Assembly: GCA_013398295.1 (NCBI GenBank)
Contig: VZSF01007808.1
Location: 62,001-126,000, forward strand
Reading direction: 5' to 3'
Source: Chionis minor
Lineage: Eukaryota > Chordata > Aves > Charadriiformes > Chionididae
DNA length: 64,000 nucleotides
Below the pieces are notes generated by a model, which saw nothing but the letters and a program-made list of their open reading frames with translations, made no database searches and was not told the DNA's origin. The translations under genes were made by a program, and so were the position numbers. Below, one piece after another: positions 22,801 to 35,877 of the stretch. The first letter of the stretch is position 1, and each line of letters starts with the position of its first letter.

Positions 22801-25800
22801 ACAGACCATACATAATTGGGCATCAGAAAAGTGTTGGGAAAACATAGTTTGTTCTTTGAGATTATGAGCCATGGTGTTCAAAAGCAATTTTTGTTATTCA
22901 TTACATCCACGTTTAGATTTCACATGGTGGCTTTCTGAAAGGACGGTTTATTATATTTGTGAGACAGATGTAATTGCAAAAAAACCAGTTTTCTTCTGTC
23001 AAAAATGTCAGTGAGCATCATTAAATGGAAGGCAAGTGCTTGCATCATTACAAGGGTTTGTGGACAAACGTGTGGGTGTTTTTTCTTTTCTTCTTCCTTT
23101 GGACTACATAATGGTGAGGAAAAAAAGACTTAACTGGAGTTGTAAGATTAAGGTGTGTGTTCAATCTTCATTCTGGATCCCTCTGTTCCTTGTCTTCTAC
23201 ATCTGCCTTTTGCAGAGGCTCACTTTGTGTTTATCGGAGCACCGGAGGTGCTAATGCTGTGGTTTCTTTCCTCCTTTGGCACGGTCAGCAAGTCCACTGG
23301 CTTTTAATTATTGTTTGTTTAAAAAAAAAATAGTGTTGGGGAAGTGTTTTTGGGGGGCAACATTGGGACAGTCTGAGTAGAGTAGCGTAGAGGCCTCAAA
23401 AATAAATTCAGCCTGATGGGAAGCATTGCAATTTGGAACAACCTTCGGAGAAAGAAAAAAGGATGTGATGTGGTGACACCACCATGTGAAGCTTCTCCAT
23501 TAACTGAAGGAGCTTAATCCACCTTGAAAGGAAATTACCTTATAATATTGCAGTTGTTCTCTTTCTGGATGTGATTCTCGTACCTGACCATTTTAGGTAA
23601 CCCAAGTGAATAGCACAGCAGCTGCAAAACTGAGACTAGCCTAAAACGCTCACTACCAGAAGATGCTTAGAGTCCTGAAGTCCCACTAAAGTTATTCCGT
23701 GACTTCATCGCACCATAAGAGCATGTTTCCTCATTGAGAGTAAAAGCAAAAAATCCCACTGCATTTCTGGTTAACGGGACTTTTTTTTTTTTTCCCCCTA
23801 GTACCGTCCACACAGACATCTCGTTATGGTGGCAGAAAGGTCTGTAATGGCTGTAGCTTGATTAAAACTCCTGGCATCAATAACGGCGCAAGCCAGAAGG
23901 ATTTCTTACTGTCTGTGTGGATCCTGTTTGTTTTTTCCTATGGAAATCCAAGTTTATACAAGGGCCGTCGGATGGAACCTGCACGCTTTTATTATTACTA
24001 ATAGCAGCTAGGAGTGCAGCTCCAAATGATGCATAACATTTTTTTCAAAGTAAACCATAAGCCAAGTTAAATGAACTTTAAAAGTGAACATGATTCATAA
24101 CAGATACCATTTTAAAACTGACCAGACACAGCAAATGTAAATTCTGTCCTTTTAACTGTAAAATGTTTAAGCTTATTTGCAAAGGAGTTTGAAAAATTAA
24201 AACCATACCTTCTCTGTATTTCTCCAGCCATGAAGAAACATCAGAGTTTGCATTTGAAAGGATGGCGATACAAACCCTATAGAGAGACTCGATGTCTACT
24301 TGAATTATCTTGCTTGTTGAGGGGAAGTCTTAAACTGATGATCACATATAATCTGTAATGTATTAAAAGCATATTCTTTATTGGAGTTCCCATATTACAT
24401 TTCAAATACATTTCCAAGGAATGTTTCAAAATGTCATTTAAAATTATTCCTTTTTTCATTGAAATGGCATGTGTCCCCTCAACACTCATCTAGAACTTTA
24501 TTATTATGATTCTTTGGACAGTTTAAAGACATGAGATCACTTTTTGTGGTTTTGTGTGCCTCACAGCACCTCTGTTCCTGCCTCACTGCTAATGCCAGCT
24601 TCGCGTTCCCCCAAACAGTTTTGCTCCAGCTTCTTGGCCTGTGTAGGTTTTGTTTCAGTCGATCAGAGGTTTGGCTAACTTAAATATTTAGGCAATATAT
24701 AATAACCATATCTCAAACAAACACTTATTATAACCATCACTTGCAGTGTTTACTATCATTAAGAACTAGAGTTCCGGCTTCCATTCTAGCCCTCTGTTTT
24801 TCAATTGTTTTTAGTTGGGTTTTTTTTTTTTTTCATATGCCCAGAGTCACTTCTGTCACCTCCAGGATTTTGAAGAAATTGCATCTTGAAAAGCTGGAAG
24901 TTAACAATGTATCAAGTATTTGTGAGTGCAACTAAATGAGAACCTTAAATATGCTATAGAATGATCCTGAGTGTTTATAGCCGAGCAGGAAAACTGAGTT
25001 CTGTATATACACCAATAAAATTCCATGAGAAACATGAATTTTCATCACCTGGCCAGGCAGGCCAGGTCAAAGCTGGACCAGCATTTCTTGAAGTCACTGG
25101 GATTGCAAGGTGTCATCAAAGCACATAAAATACCGAGGCTGCTGTGCTGATTTCAGGAGACTTCAAGAGAGCATCACCTCAATCAGTTTAAATCAGCTTA
25201 TATTGCTAAACAGTTGAGCTAACTTGTGCCTACTTTTGTTGACTTGACTGTACTGTGTCCAATAAAACCTGTCCCTGGTTTGGGACAGGCTTCAGCTGAC
25301 TTGACAGAGGTGTGACACCTAAAAGAGCGTGTTCCGAGGCCACAGAACAATTACCTGCACTTATTTTCCTTTACTCCCATTCCACCTAGGACAGTGGAAT
25401 TTAGTGGGAATATCCCACATATTTCATTGACAAAGGAAAAGAAGCTGCAAACACCTTTTTTCAGAATTCTAACCATTAATAGGTTTAAAACAACGCTCTC
25501 TTGAGGGATTGCTTTTTTTCTGTGTTTGCCTGAAGATTCACTTAAGTGCAACTCTAACAACTTTTGTTGAGTAAGGTGGCTCAAGGAGTAGCTTGTGGGG
25601 ATGTGTGTGTTCAAACACCGTATTTTGTTTGCAATTGGTGGCTTCAGAAGAGTTCTCAAAGCTGCTTTTTCATAACCAATGGATCCTCAGCTGCTGCTTT
25701 CCGAGGAGGGAAAAATCTCGCCTTGAAATGCTCATCAGAACAATGAATTTTCTGATCCTAAAAGTGCTAAAAAGCACAACGGGTAAATGGATCTTGCTGT

Positions 25801-28800
25801 CTTGGCTCCAAAACACATGCCCGTGACTGGAGCCACATGTGTGCTGAGCTCTCAGCATGTAACTGACCCCTTGATGGCAAACTGGGAAACTGGAGTCCCT
25901 TGTCCTCCGGTGACAGTGAGCCTCGTGGTGTGGCTTTTCCCAGCCAAATAAAAGCACCGTTCTTGTTAATGAATAACATCAAGGTTGAATTTATTTTTTG
26001 TGTGCGTCCTTCTTTATGAAAGAAAGAGGTAATATTTAAAGTTGGTGGTTGTGTCTCCGCTCCCTGTGGTGTAGCATCCCTCTAAGGTGAAAAAGCTGGA
26101 AATGTTTCCAACTTGCTGAGATTTCTGCACGTGTAAAATAGTCAATATACCCCATGCTTCTGAGACCTTCTACTTTTCATTAAGTTAGCTTGTATTTCTT
26201 GTATTTCAGCATGCCATCTCAGGTGTTTTTTTTCCCAAGAAACCTTTGTTCCAGATCATCTGACTGTTTCAGGAGCACTTGAACAAGAAGAAAAACACGA
26301 CAGTCAATTAAAAACCAATTTTTTTGCTCTGGTATCATTAATCAAATGCACAAGCAGCCCCAGCACTGACACCTGGCAGGGTTAATGTTTAAGACCTGTA
26401 GCAATTATAGCTCCCCTGAAAATCGCTTGGCCAGCAAGTCACATAAAAGCCTGTGATTATGAAGGAAATGGGAATTAGCAGAAAAAAATTGGGGAAACCA
26501 GCTGAAATACACTGGTAGCAAGGAAGGTAGAGAAAAATCTGACTGATTGGAGCTCCCCTGGGGAGAAGAAACAGGGTCTCGGGGTCACTCCTTCACTGAA
26601 TTAGTAGTGTCTGTCATATGAAACCAAAATAAAGCAGGAACAGAAGTAAAAGGTTTTCTGTAGAGAAACTGGACTCTGTTCTCTTGCACCTATGTCTCAG
26701 GGAGGCCAAGTGCAATTAGTGGCCTGATTTTTTTTATTTTATTTTTACTGATCCTAACTCAGCCGCAACTCTTTTCTCTCAAATGTCTGTTGCTTGGTAG
26801 AGAATGTGATGCCCAGAGATTTGACGCACACAACTATTTTTAGCCACGAACAATGCAGAGATTACAGGTGGCCATTGTTTCCAGTGGCTCCTTGCCCAGC
26901 ACATCCTCTGACTTGCGTCTTTGCGCTCCCCAGAAGTTACTGGGCTAGAATAAACATGGCTTAAATGAAAACTAAGCCTCTTGCGGTTAGAGCAGACTCT
27001 GGCGCATGTGCTTGCCCTCGCTGAAGAACATTAGCTGGCTGCTTTCTGTGCCAGATGCAAGCGTACCTGCTGAAAAAAATTTGGTAAGTAAACAGCAGTT
27101 TAAACAAAGAACGATGACTGTTTGGAGCCAATTTTTTTTTTTTTTTAATATCAATTGCTAAAAAAGCTTTAGCTTGGAACTACTGAAAAACCCCTTCAGA
27201 CCAAGCCCGGTGCCATAATCTTCATTTTATGAGCTTAATTTAGTGCTAGAAAAATGCAGGGAGATGGCGAGTGGCCTTGCTTCCCACTTGGCCAAAGATC
27301 CGTTTCACCTGAAAGCACTTCTCTGCTGCAGCGGCTTGTTCACTGGATCTGTGAAACAGGTAATTTGTCATGCGCCCCTTTACAAACACTTTGGCTATCT
27401 CACAAGGCTGGAAAGTATAATTAGCCTCTGATTTAATGTTAAATTACTTGGAATTGTGACATACTCCAAAGAGCGAGTAATGAATTTCAAATTGTGGGAC
27501 CGGTTCAGTAGGGATGGGCAAAACAATTGATGAAAACACCAAGCCGTGGTGAATGAAACGCTGAGAAGGCCCTGAGGAGGTGCCAAATTACTGTAAAAAT
27601 TCTGGAGTTTAGGTCCAGACCGCTGTCATGCAGCTTCAGAGCTGCAGGATAGAAAGTCACTTTAAGTAGCACAAACGTCAATAGAACAGAAATTATCAAA
27701 AACCCCTCAAAAGACCACACAGGTATTTGAATAGGCAACAAAGTGAAACACGATTTAAAGTTGTTTTGGAGTCTTTCTTTTTTGATCTTCTGTAGCTGTT
27801 TTTCATCCTTTCTCTGTGTTTCACAAATACTAACTGTCTTACAGTTTGAAATGAGTTTTTCTGTAAAAATGCCAATATGGAAAGCTGTGGGCATTTTTGT
27901 TTATATCTAGTGAAAAATCCTTGTTTTACAAAAAAATGAAACAAAATTTAGGTCAAACTGTACATTGAGTTACTATTTATGACTTATATAAAAAAGTTAA
28001 TGGTTGATCTTTTGTTAAGACAACTGCAAATCAATCTTTGCAGAGTACAACAGGGTAATAATGATAATGATTGTTACATGGTAATGCAAATACCATGCAT
28101 TAATGCGCTTATAACTTTACAGCATACTAGATGTGTCTAAACATAACCGCTAATCATTGTTTACTAATTCTTATAAATTGTTAGTTAAAGCACCTACAAT
28201 ATTCATTTGGTTATTTCACTTTTTATTGCCATGTCTACAAACTTAGCCAAAATTTTGTTCAGTCTCAAACGTTTTTCGTTGCTGATAATTAATCTTTGTG
28301 CTCCAGGTTTTGTTAATACCTGTGTTGGTTGAAATAGAATGTTCTGAGTGTGCCAGTTGCTGCCAATGAGTAATACTGATCAGAATTTTAGAATGGTGGC
28401 AAACTTTTTAGGAAGAAGACATCGCTTTTATATTAGCGTTTTCCAGGATAGAACTGTATTTTAAACTTGGATACTCTTGAAAAAAGAATGATTATGGAAG
28501 AAATGGTTTGCTTCAACTACACGCAATACACAATGAAAATTAGGATGGCAAGAAAAGATGGTCGTGTAGTCTAAATGAAAATACATTTGAGATTTTCTTT
28601 TTCCCAAATGAAAATCATTATTCCTATTATAGGCACTAAAGTAGAACCTACTTTGTTTCACTGAAGTTAGTTTTTGTAAAGCTCAGAATCACTGAGATAA
28701 CAGAATAGGGAGCATTACTGGAAGATGCGTGTGGGTAGAAATTCCACATGGAGAAGAGGACGTGACTGTGGTGGGCAGTCCTGTGTTCATGGTCTTTACG

Positions 28801-30621
28801 TCTTTATGGCATTATTGTAAGGTTCTGCAAAACTCAGAGTTCATGCTCAGCAGTGTGTTCTTTGAGGTCAGTGAACTGCTGGCTTGCTCAAGATAAGCGT
28901 GTTCTTTATAACTATATAAGGTTACTTTTAAATAACTTTTGTTATTTAAAAAAAAAAATTAAATAATAAGTAGTATAATTTCCAGTAGTGGAATGGTAGA
29001 GGCAGTAAGAAGCAACTTCTCTGTGGTTTTAAACACGCCTATGTTTAAAATAACGCTGCTTTCAGAACAAAGCCTGGTGAAGGGAGAGGGCAATGAGGGA
29101 GAAGGTCTGTCTGTATCTATGTGATAGGGTTTGTGGGGTCCTGAGAGAAGAAGGACCAGTTGACATCCTTCAGACACTCAGGATGGAAGGGTCTGTCCCA
29201 TCGGGTGGGGAACCGGACAAAGAATGGAGCCTTCAGCAACTGGGGCGATCAAGGGCGGAAAAGGTAAGGAAGTTACTGAGAAATGTGTCTGGGAAGCCAT
29301 GCTGACGTAAAGGGATTTTCTGCCTTTTCAAAATGGTTAATAGATTTAAAATAGTGCCCTGCTAATGTAATTGGTACTAAAATCCTCATGTTCCAACTGC
29401 AGAAATATGTGGATGTTTATATACGAAGAAAATATGTTGTATTATGCATTATGAGAAATATGAATCAATGTAAAAAGACGTTTAAATTAACCCCAAACTG
29501 GCTATTTTCTCATATATTTAAAACATCTGGTATAGACCAATGCCATATTCTGCATTTTGTGTATCTTAAAATGTAGACTGTTTTTCACATTTCAACTGAG
29601 TATCTTTCCAGTAAGCAGAGTTCATTCTGGAAAGGGGGTTGTTTGGGTATTTTTTTCCCTATTTATACTGTTGCTGAAATGACATGTGTAAACTTAGACA
29701 GCAGGTAAAATATTGACAAAACATAGTAAAAGTAAAGTAGTTTAATCGAGATCTCTCTTTTTCTTAGCCTTTCATGTTTCAGTACCAACGTGTGAACTGA
29801 TTTCAGGTGTCGCTTCATTAGATAAAATATATATAGCAAACTGGTAATGACAATGAAATAAAGACAACAAATCCTTTATATTAACTGAATTGAGACTTCC
29901 ACAATTCAGTACTTAACTATTGCTTCCAGTCTTTTATTTCCATGATATTTCTGCTGGAATCTTGTTTCTTTTTCAAATGCATTGTTGAGCTTTATGATGA
30001 TATCTATTCCAGATGTTTTCAAGTTCTGCTAATTTGTTTTCCATACGATACCTACTTACAGAACCATTTCAGTTGTAGTTATTGCAATTGTATCTGCTAG
30101 CTGCATTCCCTTCTGGATGTAACATTTTTCTTCCATCAGGATAGGTTTTCCCACTGCTTCTGCTATTTATTTCTGTATTTCCATAGTAGTGTCCAGGTGT
30201 GTTTAAAGTCTGGTTCATGTGCCTGCAAGAGTTTACAGGTTGAGATGCAGAGCTCGCAAGCAGGCTGGTGCATTAGTCCATGCAAACAGTTTGTTGATTT
30301 TGGAAAACTTAACCAAAATTAGATCTGAGTTTTAGAAATAGAATAACATAGGATTCGGTTGGAGTACTCATGCCTAATCTCATCCATAATGCAACAAATG
30401 GATTTAAAGTTACTGCAAATTCAGTACGCAGTTAATAGGATTAAAACATGCACTTATATACTTTGCTGTACTGGACACACAGTAGTCTATGTGGTTGTAC
30501 AAAATATCTGACCCTTTTCTGATACATTATATAAAGGAAAATAAGAAAATAGAATTCCAATAACCGTCCAGATCCAAGCAGCTATATATTCTGGGGCTTT
30601 TTAACATCCAAACCTGGATCT
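19866..30621. other. Long unique non-coding stretch
   Basis: Nearly 11 kb without a recognised exon or transposon. It includes poly-T runs at 23781-23793, 24820-24833 and 27132-27146, a short perfect hairpin at 25268-25289, and two clean blocks (about 26250-26500 and 27180-27490) whose look suggests conserved non-coding sequence. A weak CR1-tail resemblance near 30330-30380 was not called. Confidence 0.5.
25268..25289. repeat. Small perfect inverted repeat
   Basis: CCTGTCCC and GGGACAGG separated by six bases. An arm length of 8 is within chance expectation for a window this long. Confidence 0.6.
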
Positions 30622-33600
30622 GAATCATAGAATCATAGAATGGTTTAGGTTGAAAGGGACCTTGAAGACCACAAAGTCCTACCCCCTTCCCTGGGCAGGG
30701 ACACCTCCCACTAGACCAGGCTGCTCCAAGCCCTGTCCAACCTGGCCTTGAATCTCCAGGGATGGGGCAGCCACAGCTTCTCTGGGCAACCCCGGCCAGG
30801 GGCTCACTACCCTCACGGTGAAAAATTTCTTCCTGAGATCTCATCTAAATCTCCCCTCTGCCAGTCTGAAGCCATCACCCCTTGTCCTGTCACTACATGC
30901 CCTTGTGAAAAGTCCCTCTCCAGCTTTCTTGTAGCCCCCTTTCAGATACTGGCAGGGGCTCTATGGTCTCTCCGGAGCCTTCTCTTCTTCAGGCGGAACA
31001 CCCCCAGCTCTCTCAGCCTGTCCTCCCAGCAGAGAGGCTCTAACCCTCTGATCATCTTCCTGGCCTCCTCTGGACCCGCTCCAACAGACACACGTCCTTC
31101 TTATGCTGGAGGGTCCAGAGCTGGACACAGCATTCCGGGCGGAGTCTCACAAGAGCAGAGTAGAGGGGGAGAATCATCTCCTTTGCTCTGCTGGACATGT
31201 TGCTGGGGATGAAGCCCAGGATATGGCTGGCCTTCTGGGCTGCAAGTGTGCATTGCCAGCTCATGGTGAGCTTCTTATCCACCAACACTCCCAAGTCCCT
31301 CTCCTCAGGGCTGCTCTCCATCCATTCTCCACCCAGCCTGGATTTGTGCATGGGATTGCCTTGACCCACATGCAGGACCTTGCACTTGGCCTTGGTGAAC
31401 TTCATGAGGTTGGCACAGGCCCACCTCTCCAGCCTGGCCAGGTCCTTCTGGATGGCATCCCTTCCCTACAGTGTGTCAACTGTGCCACACAGCTTGGTGT
31501 CATTGGCAAACTTGCTGAGGGTGCACTCAGTCCTAACATCCACGTTGCCAACAAAGTTGTTAAACAGCACTGGTGCCAATACCAACACCTGAGGAATGCC
31601 ACTTGTCACTGCTCACCACTTGGACGTTGAGCAGTTGACCACAACTCTTTGAGTGGGGCCATCCAGCCAATTCCTTATCCACCGAGTGGTCTATCCCTCA
31701 AATCCATGTCTCTACAATTTTGAGACCAGAATATCATGCGGGACAGTGTCAAATGCCTTGCACAAGTCCAGGTAGATGATGTCAGTTGCTCTTCCCTTAT
31801 CCACCAACATTGTAACCTCGTTACACCAAATTTGTCAGGCACGATTTGCCCCTAGTGAAGCCATGTCGTCTGCCACCAACCACCTCCTTATTTTCCATGT
31901 GCCTTAGCAGAGTTTCCAGTAGGATCTGCTCCATGATCTTGCCAGGCACAGAGGTGAGACTGACCAGCCTGTAGTTCTCCGGGTCATCTTTTTTACCCTT
32001 TTTGAAAATGGGGGTTATGTTCCCCCTTTTCCAGTCAGCAGGATTTTTACCAGACTGCCATGACTTCTCAGATCTGATGGATAGTGGCTTGGCAACTACA
32101 TCTGCCAGTTCTCTCAGGACCCGTGGGTGAATCTCATCAGGTCCCATGGATTTTTACATCTTCAGATTCCTCATCTGGTCTCGGACCTGGTCTTCTCCTA
32201 CAAAAGGTGGTTCTTCATTCTCCCAGTCCCTGCCTTTATCTTCTGCAACTTGGGCAGTGTGATTACAGCCTTTACCAGTGAAGACTGAGGCAAAAATGTC
32301 ATTGAGTACCTCACCTTTCTCCATAATCAGGTCTCCTGTTTCCTTCCTGAGTGGGCCCACTTCTTCCCTAGTCTTCTTTTTGTCCCTGATATACCTATAG
32401 AAGGCTTTCTTGTTGCTCTTGACAAGAGATGTAATTCTATCTGGGCTTTATCTTTCCTAACCTGATCCCTGACTGTCCAGACAACCTCTCTCTATTTCTC
32501 CCAGGCTGCCTGTCCCTGCCTCTACCCTCTGTAGGCTTCCTTTTTCTGTTTGAGATTGTCCAGGACCTTCTTGTTCATCCACAAAGCCCTCCTGGTGTCT
32601 TTGCCTGACTTCCTCTTGGTTGGAATGCATCACTCCTGAGCTTGGTGGAAGTGGTCCTTGAGTACTAGGCAGCTTTCTTGGGCTCCCCTTCCTTCCAGGG
32701 CTCTGTCCCACTCTATTCCATCAAGTAGATCCCTGAAGGGGCCAAAGTCTTCTCTCCTGAAGTCCAGGGTAGCAAGCTTGCTGTGCACCCTCCTCACTGC
32801 CCTAAGGATCTCAAACTCCACCGTCTCATGATCACTGCAGCCAAGGCTGCCCTTGAGCACGTTATTGCCCACCAGCCCCTCCTTGTTGGTGAGAACAAGG
32901 TCCAGCATAGCACCTCTCCTCATTGGTTCCTCTGTCACTTGGAGAAGGAAGTTATCATGAACACATCCCAGGAACCTCCTGGGTTGCTTATGGCCTGCTG
33001 TGTGTCCTTCCAACAGATATCAGGGTGGTTAAAGTCCCTGATGAGGTCCAAGGCTCCTATCTGCCTATAGAGGGCCTCATCCACTTGATCTTCCTGGTCA
33101 GGTGGCCTGGAGCAGACGCACTGTGCCATCACCTGTCCCTGCCCTCCCTTTAGTCTTGACCTATAAGTTCTCAGCTGGCTCCTCATCCATCCCCAGGTAG
33201 AGGTCCAGGCACTCCAGCTGGTCCTTCACATACAGTGCAACACCCTCTCCTCATCTCCCTGGCCTGTCTGTCCTTCCTGAAGAGTCGGTATCCATCCATT
33301 GCAACACTCCAATCATAGGAGCCATCCCACCATGCCTCTGTGATGCTAATTAGACCGTATTCTTGCAGACGTGCACAGGTCTCCAACTCCTCTTATTTGT
33401 TCCCCATGCCATGTGCGTTTACATATGGGCATTTAAGTTGGGCTCTGGATGAATCCAGCTCCCTGGCTGGAGTGGCTATCATTCCTTCAGTTGCACTCCA
33501 GGTGCTCTCCTGCTGACCTGCAACAGGTTTTGAGCCCCTGCCACTGCTATCCGCAGTGTGTTGGTGGGAGTGGGATGGGTTCCGGTTCCCCTTGCCCAGC

Positions 33601-33770
33601 AACTCTAGTTTAAAGCTCTTTTCACAAGGTTGTTAAGCCTTCGACCAAAGGTGTTCTTACCCTTTTCTGGTAGGTGAACTACATCTGGCCCCAGTAGACC
33701 AGGTTTCTCAAAGTGAGTCCCATGATCTAAGAAGCCAAACCCCTGTCTGAATTCCAGTTTTGCACTATTG
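30622..33770 (-). mobile_element. CR1 LINE, 3.1 kb, with broken endonuclease-RT ORF
   Basis: Read on the minus strand, from 5' to 3': a pre-ORF2 block (33770-33600); endonuclease pieces at 33602-33393 and 33386-33183 (LISITEAWWDGSYDW, DGYRLFRKDRQ), 33186-32935 (DFNHPDICW) and 33013-32630 (GCSDHETVEFEI, the C-terminal SDH motif); reverse transcriptase pieces at 32147-31821 ([38 protein letters not shown]) and 31602-31402; the C-terminus at 31405-31052 ([18 protein letters not shown]); then the 3' UTR and octamer tail at 30622. The pieces lie in different frames. The active-site motif, usually FADD, reads FANDT at 31496-31510, so a catalytic Asp is lost. Full-length CR1 is about 4.5 kb, so the 5' third including ORF1 is absent. 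Confidence 0.95.
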
Positions 33771-33815
33771 GAACGTCTCCAGTGTCTGCTAATGCATTTT
33801 TCTTGCTTTCTCAGT

Positions 33816-34134
33816 CTACCTCTGGTTATTTGCAGCTTCTTCAGTTTTGTCTTTCAGGCCTCTTTTTTGCTCTGAACTTTGCTTTTCTTCCTTAGTATGC
33901 TTCTTCATTAGCAGAGCTTCAGTTTCCAGAAAAGTCCTTCAAGCACAAGTTCAACCCAATTGTTCTTGGCCATTCTAGCATTCCGCAGAACATACTTGCG
34001 GTGACGGGGTCCACACGAGGCACCTGGCCATTTAGTCTGTAGCCTAATCCGAGAAGTGCGGAGCACATACGGCGCTGAAAACCAGCCAGCGGAGGCATAA
34101 ATTCGTAGACCCATCTAGCTGAATTCAGAGACAT
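33816..34134 (-). pseudogene. Coding-like relic of unidentified gene next to CR1 5' end
   Basis: An ATG at 34134 opens a frame rich in Arg and hydrophobics that resembles a mitochondrial targeting start (about 45 codons). Near 34006 the better-looking frame switches and reads RHRKYVLRNARMAKNNW. Near 33926 it switches again to a Lys/Glu-rich tail (LLMKKHTKEEKQSSEQKRG) ending at a TAG at 33816. The relay of three frames, higher CpG content than the surroundings, and a basic, small, mitochondrial-ribosomal-protein flavour suggest a decayed processed copy. I could not name the parent, and chance is a real alternative. Confidence 0.35.
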
Positions 34135-35877
34135 TTTCCCAAAAGAGAAACATCAGCTTAATTGAGGGTCTCTACCTGGAAAGTGTGGAATAGCTTTTGT
34201 TTGCGATAATAGTGGGACTCGCAGCCCCAGGGCTTGGCGCGCAGTTCCTGGCAGTGCTGCCTCTGTTGGCTGAAGCACCGGGGACAGGCTTTTTAGGGCA
34301 TTTCCTCAGCCCAGCCAGAGTAACTGGAGTAACTGGTTTAAGAGAAAGCCCAGTGATGAAAGTGAACAAAAATACAGGAAGCCTTGCAAGATCAGGAGTT
34401 CCCAGCAGCATTAATGGTCTACTGATAAAGTGATAGCGTCTACTAACTCTCTTAATTCTTAATTTGCAAACTTGTTTTTAATAGTAAAACCAACAAAGGC
34501 AGAGTTTGCTTAATCCTTTAATAATTAGGGCCTTTCTAGTTTGAAAGTGAAGGTTACTGGGCAATACTAACGTATAACTCTTCGGCTTGCTTCATTCTGT
34601 TTTGTTCTAGATGTGATGAGCACGTAGAGGCAGCCTGCAGTATCATTCTTTCAAGAAAAACTGCACGAAAAATACTTAAGAAAACCCTTTTCTTTCCACT
34701 TGAAGGGAATTTGAGAACTACACACATCACTTACAGGTGTGATAATTTGTGGTTTTACAGGTACAGTCATGATGACTAGTAAGATAGAATAGAATATTTT
34801 TAGATTTTTAAAAATAATATCTGGTATTTAATAAAACCCTTTTTATTTAGTTATTTTCTTGGTAGAAGCAGCTTAGTAATTTTTGCTCTTTCAGTGAGTT
34901 GGGGAGTTGGTTTGTGTGGGGCTTGTTAATAGGTGGCAGTCAAGGCCAAGAGGATTACAGTGGTAGATACAGTAAATGGTTGCACAGTTGGCTTCTGTAA
35001 CGCTACATATAAATGTGTTTCTTGGTGTAAGACAGCTTTTTACATTATTCTGTTTAAATATTTTTTCTTTGTATTCACTGCAATAGAAGTAATACCCATT
35101 GTTTTTTGAGTTAGCGGTGCAAGATGATACATGACGTCAGATTCGGAGTAATACTTCTAAATCTGACGTCTTTGATGTTCCTGCTAATAACCAGAACTTT
35201 TAACGGCAGTAAACTCTCCCTTGTGAAAATTAGGACAGGAGGCACTCGAAATCCAGTCCCATCCTCCTAGAAACTTTTAAACTGTAATCACATGACAACA
35301 TAGAAGAATACACTGCTGATTTTCAGATGCAGAAGTGCAGTAAAGCAGGTATCGAGTAAAAAAGGGTGAGAAAACCTGTAAAATCTGAGCAGTGGAGGCG
35401 CTAGTGAGGAGAAGGAAGGAAAACGAATTAATTTGGTGGCCTTGTAAATGCAGGTTGTGCCATTTTAGATCCTTTATTATATTGGAATATAATGAAAATG
35501 CCACATATGAGTCATGAACATAAATATGATGGTTTTGATGCAGTCTTTTATGTTCATGTTGGATTTAGTAGTGAAGCGTTTGGTCCAGTTGAGTTCTCAG
35601 TCCTTGACAGCTCTGAGGAACCAAACCGGTTTATGCTGTGATGAAAATATTGTGTGCTTGGGTTTTGTTAGCTGCTCTAGTCTCATTTTTAACTTCCATT
35701 TCATGAGGGGTTTTTATATTTTTTAAATGTGTACATAAAAATTAATGCAAAGGGGAGTTTTTTTAAGCTTTTATTAGAAACTGAATGACCAACAACTATT
35801 TATACCATGCAAAATCTCACTCTCTGTCAGGTTTCCCTGTAATTTTTTGTAATATATATGCAAAAGCTGTAGGCCAC
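34135..35877. other. Unique non-coding stretch
   Basis: Contains a GC-richer block at 34200-34330, open on both strands but not recognised, and a CRE-containing inverted repeat at 35132-35170. Otherwise AT-rich with nothing recognised. Confidence 0.5.
35132..35170. promoter_or_regulatory. CRE palindrome within an inverted repeat
   Basis: TGACGTCA (35132-35139) is the full consensus for CREB/ATF factors. GACGTCAGATT (35133-35143) is repeated as its exact reverse complement AATCTGACGTC at 35160-35170, with 16 bases between. The motif is seen directly. Function is inference. Confidence 0.35.

Noticed and set aside
30330..30380. Possible old CR1 tail
   Set aside because: Only a vague resemblance to the octamer tail and the following block.
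31103..31630. 175-codon plus-strand ORF
   Set aside because: Antisense shadow of the CR1 reverse transcriptase region.
34172..34433. ORFs on both strands just upstream of the 33816-34134 relic
   Set aside because: No similarity on either strand. Could be the relic's 5' untranslated part or chance.
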